Below are positions 34,901-48,489 of a stretch of 64,000 nt of DNA, one piece after another (within the stretch, counting starts at the first letter, position 1; every line of letters starts with the position of its first letter). Both the position numbers and the translations under genes were made by a program. The DNA comes from Styela clava. Its lineage: Eukaryota; Chordata; Ascidiacea; Stolidobranchia; Styelidae. The stretch is from assembly GCF_964204865.1 (NCBI RefSeq), contig NC_135251.1:13516001-13580000 (forward strand). The letters run 5' to 3'. The notes below the pieces were generated by a model. That model was not told where the DNA came from. It saw nothing but the letters and a program-made list of their open reading frames with translations, and made no database searches.

Positions 34901-37900
34901 GTAGATCAACATCATACAACACAATACCAATAAACCAATTCAATCCTTTGGGATATAATTATGAGAAATAGGATAGTTGACTTCTCGCCGTTGTAGGGTG
35001 GTTCCAATAACTACTGGTTGGTTGCGCCTTCCTTGACCATCCAGAAGAAATCACACCTGTGCGCTTCCCACGAGGGAAGATGTATGGGACAGTTTTAGGT
35101 AAAATAAAAAGGGATGCTAGTAACGGAGATTTGCAACGGCAAGTATAAAATGAATTTCGCTGAGTCCATAGTTGAATATATATTTGCAATTTGAATGATA
35201 TAAGTATTTTATACTCACAATTTTGGAGAAGCTGACGCAAGCAACCGATCGATCAAAAATTCCAAGACCAATAACATGAAGAGTGTTGAGACTGACTGCA
35301 TCCCACACTCGAATGTGAGGTTGCCTAGGCTAGGTTGACAAAAATAAATCATAATCAATATATAAAATAGTAGGAAAGGTAAATTAGAAATTATAATTAT
35401 TTTCTGTGCGACACATTTTGCTATGAACAAAACCCTGCATAAGCAGCACTTTCAGTAGTGTCAAATTGTTCTAATCATCTTAGAAGATTTAAAAAAGCAG
35501 GCAAAGTTTAGTATATTGTTTTTAACTTGAGCATTTTGACAGAACAAAATCAATATAGATATTCATTGAACCATAACATAGTTTTCTGCCGCCTAACTTG
35601 TCTTGTTTTCTGCCAGATTCAACAAAGTGGCAATTGTTGGTATGAGTATTATTTCATGCAATAAGTAATATACAACAGTTCAGCTAGATTATTACTCGTA
35701 TTTACCAGCAAGATTTTCATTAAAACAAATCAGAAATTTAATATGATATTAACGAGTTATTCACATAAAATTCATGGCATTTCAACTACAAGAAGAGCAT
35801 TCTGTACTGTTAGTAAATTTCACGAATGCACCAATGGGTTAACACATAAAACATGATGATTGATGAAAATATCTAAGATGAAGACAATAATATAAATCGT
35901 TATTTAAATAAAACACATGCTACGATTGCAAAGTTTTATAATAAGGTATTTGTTAATAAATATGTAACTTTACAATGAGATGTGAATTCACAATCAAGAG
36001 TACTACAATCACTCCAACAAAATATACCTTCGAACATAAATTTCGCCCTCTGAACTCCTATAGTGCGCAACGAATCAAAAATTGCAAAAATATATGCAAT
36101 TAAGAATAAATAATTTGTTAAAAGGAATTTCGCCATAGGGACGTTTGTTAAAAAGCAATATTTCTCTATCGTAACAGAGAGGACCATGGTGAATTGCTAA
36201 TTCGCCTAAAAGTATCAGCTGCCTTATGAATTCAGCAGAGCAAGGCTGTGGAGCCTGGGAAAACTTTGTCTTCAGATCAAGAAGAATTTTAACTTTGACT
36301 CCCGACTCGCAATCCGAACTCTTGAGAAAATCAAATTTTGATAACGAAAATTTATGTGTATGCAAGTGTTTTTAAAAGACGGCTAAGAACGCATAGTGAA
36401 CTTGATGTCTTTTGAGTTTTCACAAAAATAGTGACTTCTTATATCACCATTGAAGTCTGAAATTTATACTTATAAGAAATTCTTGACCAAATTTGAACAG
36501 AATCCCAATTTTGTGCACTTGGGCAGTTTCAAATATTCGCCTTTACCATGTGACAGTCATAAACTCGTATAAAATGAGAATAAAACAAACGTAATAAAGA
36601 AAAATGATAATCAGGAAAATATTAAAATAGGAATTAATATAATCAAAATAAACCTTGAAATTAATAACAAAGTAATTAAAAATTTGAAAATTAGAGATAG
36701 TGTTGTACATTGCCACATCATTCCAAATGAGGTTTTCAAATTAGACTTCTTCAAATATAATAAAATACTTTATGTACTTACTCTCCCATCCAGTTCCAAT
36801 CCAGCCACTTGACCTGTGGCAATTTTTAATTTGTCTGGATGAATTGCTAGACTGAAAAAACAAATCAATACAGATTTAATACGTGAGAACAGTGTAATCA
36901 AGAGGATAACCGAGATCAAGTGGATTGAATCAATTATTCAATTTTATTGATTTTAGAAATTGGATTTTGCAGTCGCCCGGTTTTTGATAATGAATATTTT
37001 CTATATGCATGGTACATGATATTTGCCTATACTTCAATGTGAGTAAAAAACATGCAATATTATTTATCTATGTTCTCCTTGAAAAGTGATGCAGTGATTT
37101 ACAGTAACGATACATCAGTGAAAATTGAATCAAATAGATTTGTGAATTTAGTGGAAAAAAACTTGATATGAAATTTTGTGATACAGTAACATGCTCGTAC
37201 AATTGAAAGAATGGAATGAAAAATTGAAAAATATAACAATCTTGAATGTGGACTTCCATATAATCAGAGTGAACTATAGTTAGAAATTAGTTCGTTAGTA
37301 AATATTAAATGTGGAGTGATCTATTTTTGACAGAGAAGATTAAAAATCATCAAGCTGATAATCTATTCATTCTAATTCAATCGAGCATTATCATTTTTAT
37401 ATTAGAGTAACCCTGACTTGCTCATAGCCTAGTCCAAAAATGATAAAAGTCCAATAGCGCTGTATGAATTTCTGGAACAAATTTTCCACTTTGTATAACT
37501 TACTTTATTCTGAATGAAAAAGCAGTATAGAGTTTATATTAGTAGTTAAAAATGAATGACAGTAAAATAATAAAAGACAAAACATACATATAAATATTCC
37601 TTACCATTTAACGTCATCATTATGACCGAGATAATGTCTTTGCGATCCTTCTTTAGGATCATACAAAATAACAACAGCAGCAATGAAATAAACCATCTCT
37701 CCAGTAGGTAAGATGTAAAGATTCGACCTGGAAAATAATTTTCAATAATTAATGTAGTTTGAGTAAGGATGAACTTGAATAAAATCAGGAGTTCCCAATC
37801 TTTTCAATCTCACGATTTACTTTTACTTTTCAGTACAAATACGAATGTATCACACATCTTGAGACATGGGTAAAAATGGCAATATTAGCGCTCATGACAA

Positions 37901-40900
37901 TGAGAAGTTGTATAAAATATGTAAATTTAATCAAAGCTATACATGAGCTTGCTTTCATGCATAAATCAAAATAGGGTTACATTATTTTATTCTATGCCAA
38001 GTTATAACTACAGCAGTTGGAAAGGATGTAACTAAGATATAACTATGAAAGAAGTGTTCAAACAAAACGCCTATGCCCAGAAAAACATCTTTGAATTTAG
38101 AATTCCTATGTGATGAACAGAAGTCACGGCTATCAAACAATATCAATTGAGCATGTAGTAGAAGCTACGCAAGTTGCAAATGGTAATGGGATGTCCTAGA
38201 CCTAGACTAATCGACAGTATCAGAATATTTTATAAAAAAAAATCATGTTGGGCATTAGATAACTGACGGACAAAAAAAAAAGAGATTTAATTAACTTCTG
38301 GTAATATAAAACAGAAAACCAAATTAAAAGTATGCTTTATTTTTTTGATAAAATTATTCAATATTTGATATTTGAAAATAGCATTTGTTCATATTGAATG
38401 TAGTATATAGTATTAGGTTTGGGCCATCTCTTGGTGACAGTACTACGAACAATTATTAATGTGAGTGAAACATATCCTTTTTCACAAACAGGATGTCATG
38501 CTAATAATAACATCAAGTGAGCATGTCCTAACATAACCTAACTTAATTGCGACAGTAAAATAATCTTATACGATAACCATCCAAATTCTAAATGGATGGT
38601 TTTTAAGTGCAGAACTATTAGGTCATATGTGTTTTTGACATTAATAAATTGACGGAAAGATGAAAAAAAAATTACCTGCAATCTTTTCCTCTATATCCAT
38701 AACTGTGTTTGCATGTACATATTTCAGTTAAAGAATATCATATTTTGAAAATAATATTTATGATAGAAAAAAATATACAACAACTCTCAATGAAAGACGT
38801 GTTATAGCATTGCATAACAAATAATGATTTTTGATATACTGTATTTAGTAGTGTGAATATGCATTAAAATTAATCATTTTAAACAAAAGATACACCCAAT
38901 CGAGCTTGAGCTTTTTATCAGGTGCTTCGAGTGGTTTTGAGATATCATATGACTCCTTGAGTGCTGACTGACAATACAACACCACTGGCCTTCCTTTGAG
39001 ATGCATACGTACATTGCCCTCTTCAGAATTATAAGTAGCTTCCTTGAAGTGGCTGAAATAAGAAAAAAATTACATTTAGATTGTGAGAATTACATCTCAA
39101 TTTCAAACACTTTCAACTACTTCGTAATGAGTGATTGTGAAAGCAATAGAACTAATAAAAAAGTCCAATTTAGACAGTACTACAAAAAATATTTTAATTA
39201 GTTTGGATTGCTGAGGGCTCTCATTCAACATCATATTTAAGATATCTACATGAATTAATGGGAAATTTTTTGTATTGCATTTAAATTATATTAAACAAGA
39301 GAGTAATGTTCAATTATACGGTTATGAAGACCGCTCACTAGTATAGGTACGGCATAGCCAGAGAAAAGGTTTGTAAGACAAATAATATGGGAGTAGGTAA
39401 TTAATAAAAAAGAGCGATCCCATTTAATTAAAATAAATGGGCAAACAGCATAGCATAAATTTAAAAAATAGACCCGTATAAATTCCTCTAATCTTGAAAT
39501 AAAAAAATATTTTCTACTTTCTAATTCTAAAAGACAACATTCACCCTAACAATACCAAGAACTTAGCATCCATTAGCGAATATAATTGTCCACTTCGGGC
39601 CCTTATACCATATATACAAGATAAATATTCCTAATGACATCCATCATATATTATATTATTAACATTATCAATTTACAAATCTGAACCAATCAAACTTTGC
39701 CTTTAAAAGAGGACTAAAAATGATAAAACCTTGGAGTCCCTGGCCGTGATCTCGGTTTTGTTGAAGTTTTAGAGTTAAATCTTTTTCCATCTTTAGAGAA
39801 AAGTTGCTCAGTAGATCCAGCCTTTCTGTGTAATCAAAAAAATGAAAATACATAAAAAGTACTTACGATTTTGCCCTGGGATTTCTGGATCTACCTTTCA
39901 ACGGTTTGCTTTTGGTAACACGAGACATCTTTTCAAATTTTTTAAAATTATTGAAACTAAATCAACGCAGGGTAAACAACTATATACAGTTGCAATTTCA
40001 CTTTGCAAGTAGTCTGTTCTACGACAGAAAAAGCCAACAGACTAATTGATAATGTGTCAAGCCGCAATCAATATATCACGATATACCTCACACACACAAG
40101 GAAAAAAGCACGAGATCAGTAAATGGCAGTCCAGTGCAGCCTATAAATATTAATGATTAACATCGACCGGTATCTAGAAAAATGGGTTAGGCACGGATCA
40201 TACAAGACCAAGTATGAACATATTCATGATTTGACTTCATCAGCATACCATGCTTGATCATAACTGTATAATTTCAGACCAAATTTAATTTTGCATTGTA
40301 CTAAGGTCAGCCTGACATACATTATTCATTATGATTTAGCTAAATAAGAGCTGTCCAGTGGTTTAGGTTGAATTGATCATGCAAATGAAAATCAATGCAA
40401 TGGATCAAGCATTGCAATTCTCAATGGAACAGTTGGTTCAGCCATAGATAATGAAATTATGGAGCGCTCATGAAATATAATTAAGTGCAGGAAACAAATT
40501 TTTGACTGGATTGGGGTAGTTCCAGACTTCCAGTGATGAAGTTTTTATTTTTAAAAACAGAAATGGACATTCTAATGCTTAGGTCGAGACTAGATTCGCA
40601 ACAATTTTGAAATTTCATACAGTGTGGTAATATTTCAAATTTTGTAATGATTCAAATTCCAATTTTTGACTGATATTTATATCAATTTTTGACTGGATTG
40701 AGCTAGTGCCCGTAATGAAGTATTTATTTTAAAACACAAATACCGGTAGTCATTGCTGAATTATATTTAGGTCAATACAAAGTTCAGAACAAATCAGAAA
40801 TATATAGTGTAGTAATATTTTAAAATTTGTAATAATTCAAATTCAAAATTTTGGTTGGTATATTTATATTGACAGAATTGAATATATGGCATGTAATGTT

Positions 40901-43030
40901 TTTATGGACATTTGCACAAAGGGCGGGTTACAAGCCTTTGACATATGAAGATGATATTGATACAAGAAACCACATGCTAAGAAGGGGTAAATAGTAGTAA
41001 TAATTTCTTTATACATTCTATACGTCTTTCAGTCCAAGTAAGGCTCTGTACAAAAGTTACTACAGGAGCTGTTATGCATATTTTTAGCATTTATTGTATA
41101 ATTATTTTTCTGTACATTTCAGAAAAGGGCAAGTCAACAGGTGGTCAAATAATCCACAATTCCTCATTTAATAATATATATATAGCCAATAAATCGAGAA
41201 TATACTGTGCGACAAAGTCATTATAATTGCGCACTCTGTGACAGTTCTTCTTTTGCATAAGTCATGAAGATCGCCGTATCGGTAAAGATTGCACCCGTAC
41301 TACTTTGTTTTGACTTTTGCGTCCATATATTTGAAAGGTCAAGAGGCCGTTGAGATGCGAGGTTCGGGTGACGTCATCTCACTCGACAGCTGCTCGGGAG
41401 CGCCGAATTTCTGTTCGAGTACCACAGCATTTTTGGTCGACTACAGAATTGTTGGAGTGTCTACTCCCGAGATATCACTGTACTATAAAACAAATGCAAA
41501 ATCAAATACCTCATATCTCCTGTAGCTCCATTTAACTTATAGTCAGGTGAGGCAGGTCCGGGAATGTTTCTGAATGGCGATGAGTTCGATCTACGTCGTG
41601 CACTGGGTGAAGGTGGAGGTGGGTTAGAACGAGTACGAGGAGATGGTGTTGAGTCTACAGCAGGTCGAGATGGCAGCGGAGTAAACTGACCTGTAAATGA
41701 ACAGATACGAGGCGTTCTGATGAACTTCTGTCTGAATAGACTCGACATGTGAAGAATTGAATTACATTTGAGCAATGTGTGCAAATGTAAGGAAGACTTG
41801 AGTGATTGACTTGAGTCAAGGCTTGAGTCATCATTTGTCATACACTCGAGTTATTTTACAGGGATGTCAGACTTGTCATCAACTAACCAGCAGTGAGAAT
41901 TAACTCAGTAATGAACTCGACTTGGGGGATTCGATACTCAGATGACCGATGCCAAGACTTGATTTAAAACTTAGGGTTTATTAGGGAGTTCTACTCAACA
42001 CTAAATAGTGTGAACTACATTGTGTTATGACTGCAAACAAAAACTGACAATTAGGAGTCAAATAGGTATGCTAAAGAAATTAGTCAAAGCAATAAAAATT
42101 ACTATTTCGCATCCTATCTTAGACTTCTCAAACCAAATATGTGAAGCCTACCTTTGAGAGCAACAGGTTTTCTGACAAATGTGTTATTTTTGTGTTGCAT
42201 AGAATTTTCAGTTTCTGCAAGACGTCTCAACATATCGGCCATTGATGATTTGAGCAATGTAATTTCATCTTCTTGCATTTCAACTCTCTGCTCCAAAGCT
42301 CGCAATCTATCTTCAGTTCCATCTAAATATTTTATGCATTGTTATAAAATGGATGAACAAATGGGTTATTAAATATAATGACCAATAGAAATGAGCAGAA
42401 AAAATCAGTTATTATTTATTTTTAATAAACAAACAAATTTTCTGCTACTTTGCTACTAAATATATATACCTTGTTTTGCACAAAAGATATCAGTTCATAT
42501 GAGTTCATATGAAAAAAAAAATCAGAAAATGGTATATTCAATTATTTTTATTTTATTGTGCAACACAAATAGTGTCAAGAATAACTTTCTGTTCATCATG
42601 AGATGGTATTGTACCAGAATTTCAGCATTTAAATAATGAAATAATTTAAATACCGCTCCAATATAAATTTTCAAATATAGGCCCCAAAAGTACCGTTCTG
42701 AACAATTGCTCCAATGCTAAGCATTGCAATTTTGAACAGAGTAAAGCCTTAGCAGGGAATAAAGGTAGCCATTATTTTTTGCAGTTTTTATGATCGATGT
42801 GTTATATTCGTATTGGTATAAACTTTCCCTAAACTTTTTCTATACTATGAACGTCTGCAGCTTCGTGTTTTCATTCCAAATATACTGTGCTCTGAAAAAA
42901 AATACAGTAAATACACAATAATAAGGCATACAAATGATACATTGCCTCTGATCATTCAGAATCATCACCGATAAAAACAAATCTTACTTTTAGTCGGACT
43001 GCTTCCAATCGATATAAATTTCTCTGCCAT
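28954..43030 (-). CDS. EML: Echinoderm microtubule-associated protein-like (EML), 20 exons, 808 aa
   Basis: Exons 5'-3' (minus): 42988-43030, 42152-42322, 41510-41690, 39867-39956, 38894-39052, 38676-38702, 37605-37727, 36782-36851, 35219-35329, 34736-34831, 34335-34472, 33484-33615, 33225-33347, 32727-32855, 31716-31838, 31292-31463, 30720-30905, 30022-30117, 29464-29594, 28954-29079; 2427 nt. Order: N-terminal trimerisation coiled coil (about 17-48: LEQRVEMQEDEITLLKSSM); Pro/Ser/Arg-rich basic linker (73-161); HELP motif (about 176-224: MHLKGRPVVLY, YGYRGKDC); then WD repeats forming the tandem beta-propeller TAPE domain to a C-terminus STGGQDCGIMQWKVV. Closest in layout to vertebrate EML1-4 with the long N-terminus; binds and stabilises microtubules. 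Exon 1 (MAEKFISIGSSPTK) is inferred from phase and position and is the least certain. Exon 4 contains an internal ATG (39926-39928) that could start a short isoform lacking the coiled coil. Confidence 0.93.
29271..29345 (+). repeat. Dispersed repeat with (AAC)n tail, copy 1
   Basis: Reads CACTGAAAGTTTCAAAGTAA and AGAGTAAAGCG, then an (AAC)n run. It is the same family as 31540, 47245 and 48205. A unique body joined to a 3' microsatellite suggests the tail of a retroposon. Confidence 0.55.
29720..29952 (-). repeat. GGGCGCTCC-end dispersed repeat, copy 1
   Basis: Located in EML intron 18. On the minus strand it starts GGGCGCTCCAGATGTCTGTG and includes CACTTGGCTAACACAGTAAG and an inner CATAATTTTATCC-type segment. 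It matches 55841-56040 on the plus strand; its ends match the short foldback element at 1567-1675. Confidence 0.6.
30940..31240. repeat. Degenerate GGTGCAAATGTA-type repeat array
   Basis: In EML intron 16, about a dozen variants of a short motif (GGGTGCAAATGTA, GGCGCAAATGTACATGGG, AGGTGCAAAAGTATGCAGG) recur at roughly 15-25-base spacing. The motif is also found inside the 9-bp-TSD MITEs, so this may be an expanded or decayed member. Confidence 0.6.
31540..31640 (+). repeat. Dispersed repeat with (AAC)n tail, copy 2
   Basis: Reads CACTGAAAATTTCAAAGCAA, TTGGTTCAGTAGCTGAAGAG and AAAAGCGATTTTC, then an AAC/ACA-rich tail. It lies in EML intron 15. Confidence 0.55.
32079..32488. repeat. Three tandem copies of a 136-bp unit
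   Basis: The phrase TGAATTATTTTATTACCAAG recurs at 32081, 32217 and 32353, a constant spacing of 136 bases, and the copies look almost identical. They lie in EML intron 14 and contain no coding sequence. Near-identity means a very recent expansion, or an assembly artefact. Confidence 0.9.
34979..35095 (+). mobile_element. SINE fragment in EML intron 9
   Basis: The piece GCCGTTGTAGGGTGGTTCCA and the following CTGGTTGGTTGCGCCTTCC matches, with differences, the middle of the SINE at 48907-49250 (GCCGTAGGGTGGTTCACGTA). Neither the tRNA-like head nor the tail is present. Confidence 0.5.
40499..40880. repeat. Diverged tandem duplication, about 187 bp, in EML intron 3
   Basis: TTTTTGACTGGATTG occurs at 40499 and 40686, and each is followed by matching blocks (AGTGATGAAG/CGTAATGAAG, AGTGTGGTAATATTT/AGTGTAGTAATATTT). 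The two copies differ by substitutions and small indels. Confidence 0.7.
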
Positions 43031-46000
43031 GTTTCATAAGAAAAACTCAGATAATTACAGAATATGTGTATTCAATTACACTGATTCTAAACCATACAAA
43101 TAGAACCTCAAAACAAAAAAATTATATAAAAAACACTATAACACATTCTCATATCTCCTTCTAAAATGTACAATATACTAAGTTTGTTGCTACTAAATGT
43201 GTAACCAAACAGCAGCTGCTTTGAAAAGTGAATACTCCGTCAGCTTACTATAACGTATAATATATCATCTGACAATCGTTTTCATGAATCCCTTAGGGAA
43301 AAAAGAATACCAAGCAGCTCAAAGCATAATAGCATAGTTAACAAAAGAGTCTGCAAACAAAGACCAGTAATATTCTATCAATGACTGTTAGCTTTAGTTA
43401 CAATACAAATACGACACTGTAACCAGACTTTTTTGAAAACCAATAAGGAAACAATGTTTCCTGTTATTGAAAATACGTCATGCACACGACGGCTGCATGA
43501 TAGAAGCATGGATGATTTGTAGGTTGGAATCTCGTCAAATACTTGATTCAAAAATGAATGCAGACCAAAAATAGGAAATGATATCAGGTATTTGGGTACT
43601 TAATTGCACAGTCCAGATAAAGGGTGTAAAGGTGTCAACATTTAGAACAGGTCCAGTAGTGAAACATGAAAAAAAAACAGTACTTTTATAAGCGAAAAGG
43701 TTGTACAGGGTAGCTGCAATATGCTGAAATTTCATATTTATTCCTGAGAATAGGAGAACAGATAAGATGGCTGAAAGAAAAAAGTCAAAGATGAGACAAA
43801 AATATATTTTGAATCAGAATTAGATAATTGGAATGAAAGAAATTTTCCCAAGAGCATTTGCTCAAAGAAAGGTCACAAGCACTCACTCAGAAGAAAAATA
43901 TTGTCATTTCTGAGCAAGCTTGTGGTGGGCAACCACTAAAATGTCAAGAGCTGCTGAAACTGCATAGAATCATGGTGGCATAATACAGTCCAGTGATTTA
44001 CAAAAGATTAGAAGCATTTCAAGTAAACACAATCAAGAAACAGTAATGAGATAGTGAATTCAAAATTGCATTCAACTTCTTGTGTGTAATATTCAACATG
44101 TTGGTCCAACCATGGCTTACACATAGTACATGTAATAAAAAACCATCAGACAATAGATTGAGGAAGCCGTAGCAAGTCAATAACATCAGGTCTATGTAAA
44201 CATACCATTACACGTAGTGTCTGTGTTTTACAATCGTAGGAAATAAACGTCACATACAAATCATCAGTTGCATATACTACAGAATTTCTATTACATCTCG
44301 ACCATGCTTGATAATATGAATTTGGGGTGCTACCATAGCAACGAGTCAACCACCATATGCTGCCTAAATGCATCGGTTTTACTTGTTTCCTGGAATGGCA
44401 GAATGGCTCTTTAATCATTGAAACGTTGATAGTGTACACAAAATGGTTGTAAAAAATGGTTGTAAAAAATGCTTGAGATAGGCTTGGCTATTGCGCCCCG
44501 AAACTGCCAAACATAGTTGGCTTCAGTTTTTTATTTTAAGCGAGAGATATACCTCCCGCTAGTACTATAGTGTGAAATCTACCTTGCAGCTAGGTAGCAT
44601 GAAAAAATCCTCATAACATCATTTTAGTATGAAAGCCTAAATAAGGATCTATTATAAAATAAAGATTAAAAACAAATGACTGATTGAACAAACCTTCAAA
44701 TAGATTGAATTGGTGATTTGATCCATTCATCATCCTCAAACAATCCTGCAACCATATAAAACTGCAGCCGATAGGTAATTCAGGCACAATTATGCTATCA
44801 AGCCGTTGGGTCTCCAAGTTCAGAAGTTGATGTCTTGAAATTGGAGCTGGTTTATTTTGAGGTCATTATTCAGTTTTGGTCCATTTACAGATTCACCGGT
44901 AGCTGTATCCAACCTTCACATGCAACTTTACAGTTTCAAGTCTTATTAATATCTTGTGTACTAAAGAATAGGCTAGGTCATTACGATATCACAAAAATCC
45001 TAAATCACAACTGTAAAAATTAAATTCAAACGATGTCACTGTTTTTATTCCTCATTTTTCTTAACTAAACTTTTTTTTATAACCCATAGCAAGGGCATGC
45101 AACCATTTATAATCGTTGAATCTTCGATTATTAGCGGTAATTATTTAAATAGCAATCATCTCCATATAAGCAATAACCTAGCTTTATAGCAAGAATAAAT
45201 TCCCATCAAAGAATGTACAATATTCAGATATTAATGTATTGCAAGAACTGCAGAAGTTTATTGTAGAGGTTTCAAAACTTTTTATTGAACACTAACTCTC
45301 TGATACTCCGCAGATTCTCCTATCCAACTAGTTTTAGTGATTTTGTCTGCCTACTGAATTTTCTATTGGACAATTTTTTTAATACTGTAATAGGTTAAGG
45401 AGATCAAATCATGAATCTATTACCCCATCAATCGTGAAGCTCGAAGGAAGTGCATGCTTGCTTGAAAGACATTTTAACTCTTTTTTTTAAAAAAAGCGAA
45501 TTTCAAAATATATATTTATGAAGTGACAGCTTCTTGAAAACATCTACTAAACTGTTAAAGGCTTATGATATATACAAATATAGGTACCCAAACAAACTGT
45601 GAAGTATGTGTGTTACAATATTAGGAACAATGATCTGGATAGTGGATACTGCAACTGGATAAAATAAAATCCCTAAAGACAGAAATTAACAAATATTTCC
45701 GTTTTGCAGGACTTGCCAGGATTCTTCAGCCTTTGATATCTCGAACCGTCGATGACTTACAGCCTTATCACATTAGCCTATAGTGCTATCCCAAAAAAAG
45801 TATGCCAGTACCCAGTTACTGCTTTATAATACCGTGTCCGTACACGAACATAATTAATTTAGGAACGTCATAACGCAGTAATACATGCAGAATATATTTT
45901 GTCCTAACAGGCACAGAAAGCACTTCAGAAATCTACCGCGCTAAAGAAGTACCACAGAGCTGCGGAACCGTACATACAACCGTATCAAGCTTGGGCGTGC

Positions 46001-46429
46001 GGTATACTTCACTCCTTGTCATCTGCTACATCCTAACACCAGTAAATCTGCTTTCTTATATTCGTTTTCGTTGTTCGTTTGTCACGACGTCGATAATAAT
46101 ATTGATATGAGGGGCACAAGCGCAAGTTCACATATCGGTACATTAATTCTCCTGAAATTGAATCAATAAATGTGTCTGCTGTGGCTTTTCAGGCATGATT
46201 GATTTCTTTCCTTAAAAATAGTCTGAGAGAAAATACATTTGTTGACAGATACTTGGGGCGTGTGAGAGAGGGACGACGGAGACATGATATTTGAACTGAG
46301 TACAGACACTGTACCAAACCCTTTACACATATTTGCACTACAGCGCTACGTTATGACTCGATCAAGCCTATGATCGTATTCATCCACAGAGGAGGTCATT
46401 CGCATGGCTTGCGAGGCAATTCGCTGGAC
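43031..46429. other. Upstream region of EML, no recognised gene
   Basis: It presumably holds the EML promoter and any 5' non-coding exon. No open frame here has a recognisable domain with supporting splice sites, and no RNA gene was seen. Confidence 0.4.
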
Positions 46430-47240
46430 CAGCGGTCTCCAATTTGCTATGTGCGCCACAAAAACTAACAGAATTGTGTAAAAAAAAATAACCAATACCA
46501 ACGTGATTAAATATTTTACCTATGGTATTTGTTATAAATTTTTTAATGTTTCTTACTCTATTTAAATGTTGTGTATATGAATCAATAATTTTATCTCTTC
46601 ATGTCATTTATTTTCTGTTACGTGTATCGCCTGTATTGTTACGAAACTGTTACGTTATAATAGAGCTAGGCACTACTTTCTGCAGTTTCTCGAGCTGCAG
46701 TTTTTTTTATCTGCTGGGCCGAGTTTAGCGACCATGAGTGATTTTTTAGTACAGTTTTTTAAAAAAAAAATCAGACAGAGACGAGGAAGAAACGTTGACA
46801 TTGTCCACAGGCCCACACGCTTACAAACAAAGCATCAAATACACATTAGCGTTTACAAATTTGAGTTTTATTCAAAGGCAGCATTTTATTCAATTTCGTG
46901 TAAGTGCGCCTCGAATTTTTTTCCCTGTCAATTTTGAGCAAAGGGCTGTGTACTGCTTTCTGCCTTCGACAACTATTATTAGAACTAAATTTTATTTCCA
47001 ACACCAAAAAAAAAATTCGAGGAGCAATTTACAACAACGGAGTAAGGCTACATATACAAACAAAGACTTTGAAATTGGAAACGACAAGTGTATTCATATT
47101 CCGGATACATCTCTAACAAAAACTATTTGTGCAAGGAAGATACAGAACTGGTATCTACAAAGCATATATAGACATATAATTATGTCGCCTAAGCCCTACT
47201 AGTTGAATGTCTATTACCACTATTTCTAAAATGCATAATT
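46430..47240. other. One-ended hAT-like sequence plus unassigned open frames
   Basis: Begins CAGCGGTCTCCAATTTGC, a typical hAT terminus, followed by TGTGCGCCAC. No inverse end was found. Overlapping open frames of up to 135 codons at 46795-47202 show no domain I know and are probably fortuitous. Confidence 0.35.
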
Positions 47241-47244
47241 GGAC

Positions 47245-47450
47245 ACGTCAGTGTACATAACGATCGTTTCAATATTATGTTGTTGTTCTTGTTAGTGTTA
47301 TTCTTCTCTTTCGTCATAACGAAATCGCTTTTCTCTTCGAATACTGGAACAATTGCTTTGGAATTTTCAGTGGTTAAAGATTGATTTTTTTGCCAGAAGG
47401 CTATTACTTTACTTATTTTGAAAATTTCTGTGGACTTCAAGAGATTCGTT
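47245..47450 (-). repeat. Dispersed repeat with microsatellite tail, copy 3
   Basis: On the minus strand it contains CACTGAAAATTCCAAAGCAA, then CGAAGAGAAAAGCGATTTCG, and an AAC-rich tail ending ATATTGAAACGATCGTTATG. It is near-identical in layout to the copy at 48205-48410. Confidence 0.65.
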
Positions 47451-48204
47451 TTTTATCCCTTTCCATGCGAATTTTATTTTTTATTAAATAATCGTATTTG
47501 CTACGCCGACTTTATGCATTTGTACCCCCACAACTAATCGATCGACTAACGAAAAAGTAATGATCCTCTGCTGCCCACTGACGGCTCGTTGGAAAGCTTA
47601 TTTAAAGAGCTTGCAACTGACGATTAAAAAATTTTTTTTTTAAAAGGGGTCGTCTGAGTCACAAACCGGATAGAAAGAATACATTTATTTTTCTTGGGTG
47701 TTGAAAATTCAAACAGTGATGAAAAATAGAAATATTCGCTAAATCCTTTACTGTTACCGCTTCTTGGTTGGCAAACAATAGCATAATATTGCTGTAGCAA
47801 TTTCGTTATCTAACTCAAAATACTTTGGTAGATGGAAGGGATAATATGTCTTCTATTACCACCCAAAAAACACCGAAATTTGCATAAATTTCAAAAACAC
47901 TCCCTGGTTCCGCCGCAAATAAAATTCCCATGGTAAACGAAAGCGAGATTTACCGTCGCTTATGTTAATCTCGACGAAGACTTCTTATCAATAAACTAAA
48001 ACCCGGAAAAACTAGACCAACCGTTTGCGACCGATTGCTAAATAAAACAGTGGAGTACATCAACGTACCCGCCGCAATCTAGCGAGTTTTGTCGTGGGTA
48101 CGTATACGTGCCCACCGCACGGAAAGGGTTATGTGTCAGAATAAAAAATAGCGACACCTTGTGACGTGTACATATATTTGAGCACAGCTCTCTTGTCGGA
48201 CACT

Positions 48205-48410
48205 TTAGTGAACATAACGATCGTTTCAATATTATGTTGTTGTTGTTATTATTCTTCTCCTTCGTCATGATAAAGTCGCTTTTCTCTTCGAATACTGGAC
48301 CAATTGCTTTGAAATTTTCAGTGGTAAAGTTTGATTTTTTTTCCAGAAGGGTATCACTTTCATTTATTTCTAAATTTCGTATGAATCCTATGAGATCTGA
48401 TATTTCATTC
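48205..48410 (-). repeat. Dispersed repeat with microsatellite tail, copy 4
   Basis: Same family and orientation as 47245-47450: CACTGAAAATTTCAAAGCAA, TTGGTCCAGTATTCGAAGAG, an (AAC/AAT)n tail and the CGATCGTTATG end. A constant end plus a variable simple tail fits a retroposed element. Confidence 0.65.
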
Positions 48411-48489
48411 AAAATTTCGCTGTTCTAAAATTTACTCATGGGAACACTGATTTGAAACCCATTTCAAGCGGTTGTGTGATCGAGCCTGC

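Noticed and set aside
46795-47202. 135-codon open frame, plus strand
   Set aside because: No domain, no supporting splice sites or neighbours, and overlapped by other chance frames in a repeat-rich region.
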